Below are positions 19,543-28,148 of a stretch of DNA of 64,000 bases, piece by piece (position 1 is the first letter of the stretch; the number at the start of each line of letters is the position of its first letter). The position numbers and the translations under genes are program-made. The notes below the pieces were generated by a model, which was not told the origin of the DNA, ran no database searches, and saw only the letters and a list, made by a program, of their open reading frames with translations. The stretch comes from JANPCX01 sp031431125 (GTDB taxonomy: Bacteria > Pseudomonadota > Gammaproteobacteria > Burkholderiales > Burkholderiaceae_C), in assembly GCA_031431125.1 (NCBI GenBank), contig JANPCX010000021.1:1-64000 (forward strand). The letters run 5' to 3'.

Positions 19543-20409
19543 ATGTTAATAAGAAAAGCAATTTTCCCCGTCGCTGGCTTGGGCACGCGTTTTCTGCCCG
19601 CCACCAAAGCACAACCCAAAGAAATGCTGCCGGTGGTGGACAAACCTTTGATTCAGTACGCGGTCGAAGAGGCTTATGCCGCAGGCGTGCGCGAGATGAT
19701 TTTTGTCACCGGCCGCCACAAGCGCCCGATCGAAGACCACTTCGACATGACTTTTGAGCTCGAAGTGGCCTTGGAGCAAGCGGGCAAACAAGAGCTGCTG
19801 AATGTGGTTCGCAGCGTGAAGCCCGACGACATGGAGTGCATTTATGTGCGCCAGTCTCAAGCCTTGGGTCTGGGCCACGCCGTGTTGTGTGGTCAAAAAC
19901 TTGTGGGAAATGAAGCTTTTGCAGTGCTGCTGGCCGACGACCTGATGGTGCACAGCCAACCGGTGTTGGCGCAAATGGTGGAGCAGTACAGCGAGTGGCG
20001 CGCCTCCATCATTGCGGTGCAAGAAGTGCCCAAGGAACACACCCGCCGCTATGGCATCGTGGCAGGCACGGCAGTGAACGACCGCATGATGGACGTGACG
20101 CGCATCGTTGAAAAACCTGCGCCGGAAAATGCGCCATCGCTCTTGGGTGTGGCCGGCCGCTACATCTTGACGCCGGGCGTCTTCCATGAAATTTCCAACC
20201 AGCCGCGCGGCGTGGGTGGGGAGATTCAACTCACCGACGGCATCGCCGGCCTGCTGCGTCGCGAAAAAGTGTTTGCCTTCCGCTATGAAGGCAGGCGTTA
20301 TGACTGCGGCAGCAAAGAAGGTTTCTTAGAAGCCAACGTGGAGCTGGCCTTGGCCCACCCGGACTTGGGACCTGGATTTCGTGATTTCCTCAAGGGTTTG
20401 ACGCTCTGA
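19543..20409 (+). CDS. galU: UTP-glucose-1-phosphate uridylyltransferase
   Basis: The 288-residue enzyme makes UDP-glucose from UTP and glucose-1-phosphate for envelope polysaccharide synthesis. The nucleotide-binding signature AIFPVAGLGTRFLPATKAQPKEMLPVVDKP is at the N terminus, followed by FVTGRHKRPIEDHFD (about 54), ALGLGHAVLC (about 107), and VLLADDLMV with the metal-binding acidic pair (about 129). The ATG at 19543 is chosen because homologues begin a few residues before the AGLGTR motif; the frame further upstream encodes unrelated residues. No strong ribosome binding site is seen. Confidence 0.95.
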   Translation: MLIRKAIFPVAGLGTRFLPATKAQPKEMLPVVDKPLIQYAVEEAYAAGVREMIFVTGRHKRPIEDHFDMTFELEVALEQAGKQELLNVVRSVKPDDMECIYVRQSQALGLGHAVLCGQKLVGNEAFAVLLADDLMVHSQPVLAQMVEQYSEWRASIIAVQEVPKEHTRRYGIVAGTAVNDRMMDVTRIVEKPAPENAPSLLGVAGRYILTPGVFHEISNQPRGVGGEIQLTDGIAGLLRREKVFAFRYEGRRYDCGSKEGFLEANVELALAHPDLGPGFRDFLKGLTL

Positions 20410-20460
20410 GAGCGCCCGCAGAACTGCTGGGCCCGTCCTAAAACCCGACGGCCCCCTCGC

Positions 20461-20688
20461 TCACCGCCTGCGCAGATAGTGAATGAACTCGTCACCCACC
20501 GGCGTTTGTTCCAACAACTCGTTGCCCGTTTGCCGAGCAAACGCTTGGAAGTCGCGCAGCGAACCGGGGTCAGTTGCGACCACCTTGAGCACCTCGCCGC
20601 TTTGCATGTCGGCCAGCGCTTTTTTGGTTTTCAAAATGGGCAGCGGGCAATTCAAGCCCCGGGTGTCGAGTTCTTTCTGAGCGTCCAT
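20461..20688 (-). CDS. TusA/SirA-family sulfur-carrier protein
   Basis: The 75-residue protein is a complete TusA-family member: the active cysteine in LNCPLPILKTKKAL (Cys14), then LKVVATDPGSLRDFQAFARQTGNEL. Family members carry persulfide sulfur for tRNA 2-thiouridine, molybdenum cofactor or sulfur oxidation. The gene starts 8 nt after the stop of cysM, so it is probably co-transcribed with cysteine synthase, which suggests a link between sulfur assimilation and sulfur transfer. Whether it is the tRNA-thiolation TusA or one of the specialised paralogues cannot be told. Confidence 0.9.
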   Translation of the reverse strand: MDAQKELDTRGLNCPLPILKTKKALADMQSGEVLKVVATDPGSLRDFQAFARQTGNELLEQTPVGDEFIHYLRRR

Positions 20689-20696
20689 GAACTACC

Positions 20697-21611
20697 TCAT
20701 GCAGGAAACACGCCGGTCGACAAATAGCGGTCGCCCCGGTCACACACGATAAACACCACAGTGGCATTGTCCACCTGCTGTGAAATTTGCAGCGCCACCC
20801 AGCAGGCGCCTGCGGCTGAAATGCCAGCGAACAGCCCCTCTTCACGGGCCAAGCGGCGGGCCATGTCTTCGGCGTCAGCCTGACTGACATGAACAATGTC
20901 ATCGACACCCGTGGGATCGTAAATTTTTGGCAAATAGGCCTCGGGCCACTTGCGGATGCCAGGAATGCGTGAACCTTCGGCAGGCTGCGCGCCGACGATG
21001 CGTACGGCGGGAGTTTTTTCTTTGAGGAAACGCGACACGCCGGTGATGGTGCCTGTGGTGCCCATGGCGCTCACGAAATGGGTGATTTGCCCTTGGGTGT
21101 CGCGCCAAATTTCGGGGCCTGTGGTTTCAAAATGAATGCGCGGGTTGTCGGCATTGGCAAACTGGTCGAGCACCACACCTTGGCCCTCGTCTTGCATTTT
21201 GGTGGCCAAGTCCCTGGCGTACTCCATGCCGCCGGTGCGCGGCGTGAGGATGAGTTCGGCGCCAAAGGCCTTCATGGTTTGCACGCGTTCAATGGACAAG
21301 TCCTCCGGCATGATGAGCACCATGCGGTAGCCACGAATCGCCGCGGCCATGGCCAAAGCGATGCCGGTGTTGCCCGACGTGGCTTCAATCAGCGTGTCGC
21401 CAGGGCGAATTTGACCGCGTTCTTCGGCGCGCCGAATCATGCTGATGGCGGCGCGGTCTTTGACTGACCCGGCTGGGTTGTTGCCCTCGAGCTTGCCCAG
21501 CAACACATTACCACGTGCTTGAACAGTCTCAGGCACAAGCCTTTGCAGGCGCACCAATGGCGTGTTGCCAATCACGTCCTCCAGCACAGCGTAGGTCGGA
21601 CGATTGGCCAC
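20697..21611 (-). CDS. cysM: Cysteine synthase B
   Basis: The 304-residue pyridoxal-phosphate enzyme makes cysteine from O-acetylserine and sulfide or thiosulfate. The PLP lysine is in NPAGSVKDRAA (about residue 47), the substrate loop in EATSGNTGIALA (about 78), and the phosphate-binding glycines in AMGTTGTITG (about 183). The pattern around the active site (RWPEAYLP-like KWPEAYLP, and GSRIPGIRKWP) is that of CysM rather than CysK. It is followed by the TusA-like gene after 8 nt and lies next to tRNA-Leu. Confidence 0.93.
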   Translation of the reverse strand: MANRPTYAVLEDVIGNTPLVRLQRLVPETVQARGNVLLGKLEGNNPAGSVKDRAAISMIRRAEERGQIRPGDTLIEATSGNTGIALAMAAAIRGYRMVLIMPEDLSIERVQTMKAFGAELILTPRTGGMEYARDLATKMQDEGQGVVLDQFANADNPRIHFETTGPEIWRDTQGQITHFVSAMGTTGTITGVSRFLKEKTPAVRIVGAQPAEGSRIPGIRKWPEAYLPKIYDPTGVDDIVHVSQADAEDMARRLAREEGLFAGISAAGACWVALQISQQVDNATVVFIVCDRGDRYLSTGVFPA

Positions 21612-21636
21612 AGGCTTCTAGGAAAAATGTTGGGGG

Positions 21637-21721
21637 TGGTGCCTCGGGTCGGAATCGAACCGACACTCTTTGCAGAACGGGATTTTGAGTCCCGCGCGTC
21701 TACCAATTCCGCCACCGAGGC
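21637..21721 (-). tRNA. tRNA-Leu (anticodon CAA)
   Basis: Read on the minus strand the 85-nt sequence folds as a class II tRNA: 7-bp acceptor stem GCCTCGG/CCGAGGC, D arm, anticodon stem CGGGA/TCCCG with loop CTCAAAA (anticodon CAA), a long variable arm, and T arm with GGTTCGAATCC. The 3' ACCA is encoded at 21640-21637. It decodes UUG. Confidence 0.96.
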
Positions 21722-21848
21722 TGGTCTTGCAGAGGCGAGAGTGTACAACAAGAAACAGCCACTGTCGGGCCGACCCAATCAACCCAAGGACATCTCAACA
21801 CGGTTGAGAATAGCGTCCCTCACTGCCCTCTTGTTTGGATCCCTACGC

Positions 21849-22442
21849 ATGCCACCAATGCCACCCATCACCCAAGCCCTGCTGCTGCTCAACGTAGGCT
21901 TTTTCTGTTTGCAATTTTTTGTGGGCGGCCTGCTGGTTCGATTTTTTGCGCTCTGGCCGCTGGGTGACGGCTTTTTTCCGTGGCAAGTGTTCAGCTACTC
22001 CTTCTTGCACGGCGGCATTGGCCACCTCTTCTTCAACATGCTCGGCCTGTGGATGTTTGGCGCTGAGTTGGAGCGTTTGTGGGGTCCGAAACGTTTCATG
22101 ATGTTTTATGGTGCGAGCGTGTTGGCGGCGGCATTGACGCAGTTGCTCATGGCCGTGTTGACAGGCTCAAATAGCTACACCATCGGCGCATCCGGTGGTC
22201 TGTTTGGCTTGCTGCTGGCGTTCGGCATGACCTACCCGAACCGCATCATCATGCCGCTGTTCCCACCCATACCCATGAAAGCCAAAGTGTTTGTGGCGAT
22301 CTATGGCGGACTGGAGTTATTACTCGGTGTGACTGGGACGGCCTCCGGCATCGCCCACTTTGCGCACCTCGGTGGCATGCTCGGCGGCTACTTGATGATT
22401 CGCTATTGGCGCGGTCAGCCGCCGTTTGGCAAGCGCAGGTAA
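21849..22442 (+). CDS. Rhomboid-family intramembrane serine protease
   Basis: The 197-residue membrane protein has about six hydrophobic segments and the rhomboid catalytic dyad: serine in TIGASGGLFGL (about residue 119) and histidine in GIAHFAHLGGMLGG (about 170). The family motif FSYSFLHGGIGHLFFNMLGLWMFG (about 46-69) supplies the conserved histidine and asparagine of the oxyanion region. I start it at the ATG at 21849 (MPPMPPITQ); the upstream part of the frame crosses the tRNA gene on the other strand. Substrates are unknown. It converges with the epimerase-like gene (4 nt between stops). Confidence 0.93.
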   Translation: MPPMPPITQALLLLNVGFFCLQFFVGGLLVRFFALWPLGDGFFPWQVFSYSFLHGGIGHLFFNMLGLWMFGAELERLWGPKRFMMFYGASVLAAALTQLLMAVLTGSNSYTIGASGGLFGLLLAFGMTYPNRIIMPLFPPIPMKAKVFVAIYGGLELLLGVTGTASGIAHFAHLGGMLGGYLMIRYWRGQPPFGKRR

Positions 22443-22446
22443 CGCG

Positions 22447-23343
22447 TCAGACCACCAACCCGTCACACACCGTTGGGTAACGCAAACGCAGGCGCAGTTC
22501 GTTTTTGAGCCTGTCGTTGCGCAGGCGCCGCGATTCACCCATGAAACTCAGCATCATGGGCGAGAGTTCCGCTTGCGCTTGCGCCCTGGAAATGCGGTTG
22601 GGGCGAGGCAATTCATACATGTCGGCGACCAAGTCGAAATAGTCACCCATGGTCAGTTCGGTGTCGTCGCAAACATGCACTGCACGCTGGGCACGGCCGC
22701 GGAAAAGCGCAGTAATACAAGCGCGGGCCAGGTCGTCGGCGTGAATGTGGTTGGTATAGACGTCGTCTTGCGCTTGCAAGACGGGCGTGCCGCGCTCCAA
22801 TCGTTCGCGCGGATGCCCCCCCACTCGGTCTGTGGCATAAATGCCGGGAATGCGCAGCACGGTGGTGACCACACCATGTTTGCGGCCAAACCAGCGAATC
22901 TGCTGCTCGGCATCCACCCGTCGCACAGCGCGAGGGGTTTGTGGATTCACGGTGCGCGCTTCATCAAAACGTTCGCCATGGCAGTGGCCATAGACGCCCG
23001 TCGTGCTGCCATACACCAGGTGCTGCAGCCGATTGGGGCGGCGTGCCAAAGCGGTGAGTAAGTTGGTAGTACGGGGGTCATGCTTACCGGCATTGGGGGG
23101 CGGTGCCAGGTGCAATACGGCGTCGGCCAAGCCCGCCAGCCGTGCCAAGGTGTGGGGAGCGTCCAAGTCGCCAACCAAAGGGACGACACCCGCTGCCCGC
23201 AAGGCTTCGCAGCGCTCGGGGCTGGACGTCAAGGCCAGCACGCGCACTTCGCTGTTGAGCAACTTGACCACGCGCATGCCCACATCACCGCAGCCAATGA
23301 TGAGCAGGGTTTTCGAGGGCGGACGTATGCATGCAGGCGACAT
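22447..23343 (-). CDS. NAD-dependent epimerase/dehydratase-like protein (YeeZ-type)
   Basis: The 298-residue protein has an N-terminal Rossmann fold with LLIIGCGDVGMRVVKLL (about residues 13-29), an unusual GCGDVG turn typical of the atypical extended SDRs related to E. coli YeeZ. YGSTTGVYGHCHGE (about 109-122) holds the Ser and Tyr expected in extended SDRs, but the YxxxK lysine is not at the usual place (VDAEQQ). The reaction is unknown. The gene is divergent from the ferredoxin-reductase gene with 113 nt between the starts. Confidence 0.8.
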   Translation of the reverse strand: MSPACIRPPSKTLLIIGCGDVGMRVVKLLNSEVRVLALTSSPERCEALRAAGVVPLVGDLDAPHTLARLAGLADAVLHLAPPPNAGKHDPRTTNLLTALARRPNRLQHLVYGSTTGVYGHCHGERFDEARTVNPQTPRAVRRVDAEQQIRWFGRKHGVVTTVLRIPGIYATDRVGGHPRERLERGTPVLQAQDDVYTNHIHADDLARACITALFRGRAQRAVHVCDDTELTMGDYFDLVADMYELPRPNRISRAQAQAELSPMMLSFMGESRRLRNDRLKNELRLRLRYPTVCDGLVV

Positions 23344-23456
23344 CGGTCGGCAGAATAACCCCTGGCTTCCTCACCTCGACAACGACGTTTGGTGAAAGTG
23401 CGGGAAAATCCCGGTCCGTACTGAAAAGACTGTCTCCGAGACAAACCCTGCACAAC

Positions 23457-24515
23457 ATGACCTTTACCGTCACCCTCTCCCCCAGCGGCCGCCAATTCAC
23501 TGTTGAACGCGATGAAGCCATCTTGCTGGCGGCCATACGCCAGGGCGTGGGCCTGCCCTACGGCTGCAAAGATGGCGCTTGTGGATCGTGCAAAAGCAAA
23601 CTGCTCGATGGCCGTGTCATCCATGGCGCACACCAAACCAAAGCATTGAGTGCGGAAGAAGAAGAAGCAGGCTGGACGCTGACTTGCCGTGCCGCTGCAC
23701 AAACCGACGTCACGATAGAAGCGCGTACCGTGGTCGGCGCAGGAGAAGTGGCACCGCGAAAAATGCCTGCCCGGGTTGCGAGCCTGGAAAAACCTACTGC
23801 TGACGTCGCGGTGTTGCGCTTGCAAATGCCAGCGACCGAGGCCTTCGTTTACAAGGCGGGTCAGTACATTGACGTCTTGCTGCGTGATGGCGCTAAACGA
23901 AGCTACTCCATGGCCAATGCGCCGCACCGCCAAGCCGAGGTATTGGGCACCGGGCAACCCGGCATCGAACTGCACATTCGCCACATGCCGGGCGGCAAGT
24001 TCACTGATGCGGTGTTCAGCACGCTGAAAGAAAAAGACATCCTTCGTGTCGAAGGCCCTTTTGGCAGCTTTTACTTGCGAGAAGATAGCAGCAAACCCCT
24101 GGTGTTGCTGGCTTCAGGCACAGGCTTTGCGCCGATCAAGGCCTTGATCGAGCAGATGCAGCACCACAGCATCCAACGTCCTGCGGTCCTGTACTGGGGG
24201 TGCCGCAGCAAAGCCGACCTGTATTTGCAGGAATGGGTCCTGAACGCTGCATCGCAGATGCCGAATTTGCGCTATGTGCCCGTGTTGTCCGAACCGAAAG
24301 AAAGCGACGGTTGGTCAGGGCGCACAGGCTTCGTGCACCGAGCTCTGATGCAGGACTGGCCTGACCTGTCGCAGCACCAGGTTTACGCCTGCGGTGCCCC
24401 CGTCATGGTGGACGCGGCAAAGCAGGACTTGATCGACCGCTGCGGCTTGCCAGCATCCGAGTTTTTCGCTGACTCTTTCACCACCGCTGCGGACATCGCA
24501 CCGGTTGCAGGCTGA
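23457..24515 (+). CDS. 2Fe-2S/FAD oxidoreductase, CDP-6-deoxy-glucoseen-reductase-like
   Basis: The 352-residue protein joins an N-terminal plant-type ferredoxin domain (GCKDGACGSCKSKLLDG, about 36-52, with the last cysteine in TCRAAA near 80) to a ferredoxin-NADP reductase module: FAD-binding RSYSMAN (about 151), NAD-binding LLASGTGFAPIKALIEQ (about 220) and YACGAPVMV (about 312). This is the arrangement of AscD and of oxygenase reductases such as BenC. In Burkholderiales it is a common stand-alone gene of unsettled partner. The ATG at 23457 precedes the ferredoxin domain directly. No oxygenase or sugar-nucleotide genes are next to it, so the electron acceptor is unknown. Confidence 0.88.
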   Translation: MTFTVTLSPSGRQFTVERDEAILLAAIRQGVGLPYGCKDGACGSCKSKLLDGRVIHGAHQTKALSAEEEEAGWTLTCRAAAQTDVTIEARTVVGAGEVAPRKMPARVASLEKPTADVAVLRLQMPATEAFVYKAGQYIDVLLRDGAKRSYSMANAPHRQAEVLGTGQPGIELHIRHMPGGKFTDAVFSTLKEKDILRVEGPFGSFYLREDSSKPLVLLASGTGFAPIKALIEQMQHHSIQRPAVLYWGCRSKADLYLQEWVLNAASQMPNLRYVPVLSEPKESDGWSGRTGFVHRALMQDWPDLSQHQVYACGAPVMVDAAKQDLIDRCGLPASEFFADSFTTAADIAPVAG

Positions 24516-24549
24516 CAGGCCCTAAAGCCTGGCCCCGGCAAGCCCCAAA

Positions 24550-25773
24550 TCACTCCTTGCGGCGAATGAAGCTGGATTGTTTGGCGTCGTCTGCATAGAA
24601 AAACTCCACCTGCCCACGTCGCCAAGTGCCCAGCCAGACCATGTTGGCGGTGAAGGCGTCGTGGTCCGTGGCACTAAAGGGGTTGGTGTAGGTGGTGACG
24701 ACACCTTGGTAGGGACGCTCTTTGTTCTCCAGGGCTCGCTTGAGCGTGTCGCCATTGATGGCGCCCTTGGTTTGAAAGGCGGCAAACAACATCAGGTGCA
24801 CTGCGTCATAGGTTTGGGCCGCTGCCATCAGGGAACCAATGCGTTTTTCTTTGGAGTACTTGAAGTAACGCAGCAGGAATGAGGAGCGACGCTCATTGGC
24901 CGCATCTTGAATGACGGTTTGCGCCATCATGGTTCCCTCCAGCACGTCGATGCCCGCTTTTTCCAACACACTGCGGAACGACAAAGGCCAAGGTGCGAAA
25001 TAGGGCACCTTCCAACCTGCTTCAACACGACTTTTCGTCGCAACCGCTTGCTCGGGGCCCACGGTGTAAACCACGATGGCTTCTGCGCCTGCGTCGCGGG
25101 CTTTGCGCATCTCTTCGGTCAGCGTGGTCACGCCGAGTGCAAACCGAATCACTGCCACAGGGGCGAGGTTGTGTTTGGTCAGCTCAGCGGTCAGGTCTTT
25201 CACCCCCCCTTCGCCGTAACCTGTGGTGTCCGCAAAAATGGCCACACGTTTGATCTTGCGTCTGTCAACAATTTCGTTGATCAGAAAACGTGCGTTGATG
25301 TTGTCTGGTGGGGCCACGCGAAAAATGTAGCTCTCCGCCGCCGGGTATTTGGTGGTCACCGCAGTCCCTTGAGAACACGGAACCATCAGCAGGTGTCTAT
25401 TGGTTTGAAAAACGTCCAAAGACTTCATCGCCACACCGGTGTTGCAAAACCCGATGGTGAAATCCACTTTTTCTTTGAGCACCAAGTCTTCGGAGACCTT
25501 TCGTCCTTCGTCGGGATTGGCTTTGTCGTCACGAATCACCAACTCCAGCGGCCGCCCCAACAACCCCCCGGATTCATTGATTTCCTTGACGGCCAGTTCA
25601 GCGCCTAAACGAACGCTGTTGCCAAAGTCGGCCGAGCCCCCAGTGAGCGGTGCGATCAAACCGACACGCACGGGCGCCCCTTGCAGCGCAACAGGCGCCG
25701 GTTGACTCACCGCCGCCATCGGCAACAACAAAACGCTGGCGGCAACCCAAGTGAAAATTTGCTGTGATTTCAT
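24550..25773 (-). CDS. Branched-chain-amino-acid-type ABC transporter substrate-binding protein
   Basis: The 407-residue protein has a signal peptide (WVAASVLLLPMAAVSQ) and the LivK-type fold: VRVGLIAPLTGGSADFGNSVRLGAELAVKEINESGGLLGRPLELVIRDDKANPDEG is the classical first lobe (about residues 35-92). It binds a ligand in the periplasm for an ABC importer. The matching permeases and ATPases are not adjacent; the livHMGF genes lie 11 kb away and lack their own binding protein, so the two might cooperate. The ligand is unknown. The 279 nt upstream of it hold no other recognisable feature. Confidence 0.92.
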   Translation of the reverse strand: MKSQQIFTWVAASVLLLPMAAVSQPAPVALQGAPVRVGLIAPLTGGSADFGNSVRLGAELAVKEINESGGLLGRPLELVIRDDKANPDEGRKVSEDLVLKEKVDFTIGFCNTGVAMKSLDVFQTNRHLLMVPCSQGTAVTTKYPAAESYIFRVAPPDNINARFLINEIVDRRKIKRVAIFADTTGYGEGGVKDLTAELTKHNLAPVAVIRFALGVTTLTEEMRKARDAGAEAIVVYTVGPEQAVATKSRVEAGWKVPYFAPWPLSFRSVLEKAGIDVLEGTMMAQTVIQDAANERRSSFLLRYFKYSKEKRIGSLMAAAQTYDAVHLMLFAAFQTKGAINGDTLKRALENKERPYQGVVTTYTNPFSATDHDAFTANMVWLGTWRRGQVEFFYADDAKQSSFIRRKE

Positions 25774-26052
25774 TGGAATCCCGTTGAAATTATTTCAGTC
25801 GAGACTAAGTCCAGCGACGTTTGAACGCAACCTCGACAACCCCACTGGGCGTGACACCTACGTAGATTTACGCAAATAAATTGGCGACCGCCGCTAGAAG
25901 TTTTTTGTGGGCTGAGGTGTCTGCCAGGCTGCGATGCCAAAAAGTTCTACTTTTTCCAAGGGCGTTCGTCGCCAAAGCTCGGAAAACGTTCACAGATTTG
26001 AACCATCGACAGGCCCGTGACATTTTGGCCACGAACGGTTTCAAGAGCTGAT

Positions 26053-28107
26053 TCAGGCAGAGGTGATCCAACGCAACCCCAACTGTTCGGCCAGCACCTC
26101 CATCAATGCAGACGGGTCAATGGGTTTGGCCAAAAAATCGTTGGCGCCAGCAGCCTGGCTGAGCGCACGGTCGTTGGCCGTTGCATTTGCCGACACCACC
26201 ACCACCCGCAGCTGACTCAGAGACGGCTGCAAACGAATGCGGCGGGTGGCTTCCAAACCGTCCATCACAGGCATCATCACGTCCATCAACACGATGTCAC
26301 AGCGGTGTGTAGCCAAGTACTGCAACGCTTCTTGCCCGTTGCCTGCGGCGTGCACCACAAAGCCGAGGCGAGCAAGGACGCCAGTCAGCATCTCGCAATT
26401 GCGAGGGACATCGTCGACCACCAGCACCTGGCGCGGGTCACCCGCATAGCCAACGGCCAGCGCTGCACCCTGCGGCAGCACCACGTCGCCCAGCGGCAAG
26501 TCCAGTTCAAACCAGAAGCGGCTGCCCAAGCCCGGCGTGCTTTGCACCTGAATGTCTCCGCCCATCAGCCGCACCAATTGCCGACTGATGGCCAGCCCAA
26601 GCCCTGTGCCCCCTTCGCGATGGCGTGCTTCGCCGCCTTGCTCGAAAACACCAAACAACCTTTCCATTTGATGCGGTGCAATGCCAATGCCGGTGTCACT
26701 GATTTCAAAGCGCACCCCAACCCGTCCCTGTGTGGATGGCACGGAACCCACAGACAGTACGACACTCCCCTGGTCGGTGAATTTGATGGCGTTGCCCAAC
26801 AGGTTAATCAGGACTTGACGCAGTCGTTTTTCGTCCGCCACCACGCTGTCGGGCAGGTCGGACGCCAGGTCAAGTTGCATCGAAATGCCCTTGTCTTGGG
26901 CCTGAATGCTCAGGATATTGATCACCTCATGCAAACAAGTTGGCAAAGACATGGGCTGGGTGTACAGCTCCGCTTTACCGGCCTCAATGCGCGCCAGGTC
27001 CAGGATGTCGACGATCAGCGTGAGCAGGTGTTCGCCCGCTTTGTAGATGGTGTCGAGCCCGGTCTCTTGTTTCGGCGTGAGTGTTCTGTCCACTCTCAGC
27101 AATTGGGCGTATCCCATGATGGCATTGAGCGGGGTACGCAGCTCGTGGCTCATGCGGGCAAGGAACTGCGACTTGGCGTTGCTGGCGTCTTCGGCTTTTT
27201 CTTTGGCCAGGCGCAACTCACTGGTGCGCTTGCGCACCACTTCTTCCAAATGGTCGCGGTGGTTTTCCAACTCGGACTCACGCTCGTTCAACACAACTAT
27301 CATGCGATTGAAGGCTTGTGCCATCGCAGCAATGTCGCGTGGGCCATGCACTTGGGCGGTCACATTCGGCTCGCCTCGTTCCGTTCGCTCCATGGCTTCT
27401 GAGAGGGCGGCCAGCGGCGCGGTCAAGCGTCGGGAAAGCGCACGCACGGCCACGAAAAAGCCCAGTGCAAAAAGAACCGCCATCCCCAAACTCCACAGAA
27501 ACAGCTCTCTCTGGGTGCGCAGCAAGGTCGCTTTGCTCAGCAACACCCGCACATATCCCAACAATTCAGGCGGACGCTCTTGCACTTCGAATGGATTGGC
27601 ATCTGGTCTGGTCCAAACCGGTGCGATGAATGCCCAATCAACCGCTGTTTCACGTTCGGTGCGCGCCCCTGCGCCGGGGGCAAATACCGGCGGCTGTTGG
27701 ATGCGCTCAGCGTGATGGGGTGGCGCCGTGACCGAAAGCAGACGTCCATCCACACTGCGCACCTCGACGCCCATGACGTCGGGGAAAGACAAGGTTGAAC
27801 GCACCGCGTCTGCAGCGTTGTCTGGGGCCGCATAGACCAGTGCGAGCGAGCTATTGGAAGCCAGCGAGGCCGTGATACGTTCCCCCTGTTCCATCAAGAC
27901 ACGGCGCAGGTGTTGACCACTCAACCAGGTGGTCAACAACGAGATCGACAAGACCAAAGCCACGGACCCGAGCGCCACCCCGATGCTCAGCTGACGTCTG
28001 AATGTGGCCGCACGCACGAAACGCCTCCACGATCGGTGGTGCCAACGCTGCTCTCCCAGCGGTTCCTCCACAGGATCGATGACATTGGTGAGAGGTCGGT
28101 CTGTCAT
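26053..28107 (-). CDS. Hybrid sensor histidine kinase with C-terminal receiver domain
   Basis: The 684-residue protein has two membrane segments (about 40-65 and 203-223) around a periplasmic domain resembling CHASE8, a HAMP linker, a coiled coil (about 285-310), a HisKA domain with FLARMSHELRTPLNAIMGYAQLLR (His near 324), an ATPase domain (LLGNAIKFTD, ISDTGIGIAP, GTGLGLAISRQL) and a receiver domain with VLVVDDVPRN and phosphoacceptor Asp in IVLMDVMMPVMDG (about 609). No output domain follows, so a separate phosphotransfer or regulator protein is needed. It lies 41 nt downstream of a periplasmic binding protein gene, which probably supplies the sensed ligand. Confidence 0.93.
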   Translation of the reverse strand: MTDRPLTNVIDPVEEPLGEQRWHHRSWRRFVRAATFRRQLSIGVALGSVALVLSISLLTTWLSGQHLRRVLMEQGERITASLASNSSLALVYAAPDNAADAVRSTLSFPDVMGVEVRSVDGRLLSVTAPPHHAERIQQPPVFAPGAGARTERETAVDWAFIAPVWTRPDANPFEVQERPPELLGYVRVLLSKATLLRTQRELFLWSLGMAVLFALGFFVAVRALSRRLTAPLAALSEAMERTERGEPNVTAQVHGPRDIAAMAQAFNRMIVVLNERESELENHRDHLEEVVRKRTSELRLAKEKAEDASNAKSQFLARMSHELRTPLNAIMGYAQLLRVDRTLTPKQETGLDTIYKAGEHLLTLIVDILDLARIEAGKAELYTQPMSLPTCLHEVINILSIQAQDKGISMQLDLASDLPDSVVADEKRLRQVLINLLGNAIKFTDQGSVVLSVGSVPSTQGRVGVRFEISDTGIGIAPHQMERLFGVFEQGGEARHREGGTGLGLAISRQLVRLMGGDIQVQSTPGLGSRFWFELDLPLGDVVLPQGAALAVGYAGDPRQVLVVDDVPRNCEMLTGVLARLGFVVHAAGNGQEALQYLATHRCDIVLMDVMMPVMDGLEATRRIRLQPSLSQLRVVVVSANATANDRALSQAAGANDFLAKPIDPSALMEVLAEQLGLRWITSA

Positions 28108-28148
28108 GGCCAGTGCGAGGTCAATAGGTTTGCTTCAAATGAGGTCAT

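Noticed and set aside
26017..27402. 461-codon open frame on the plus strand opposite the hybrid kinase
   Set aside because: It is the antisense frame of a well-supported kinase with clear domain motifs; its translation is rich in His, Gln and Arg and shows no family pattern.
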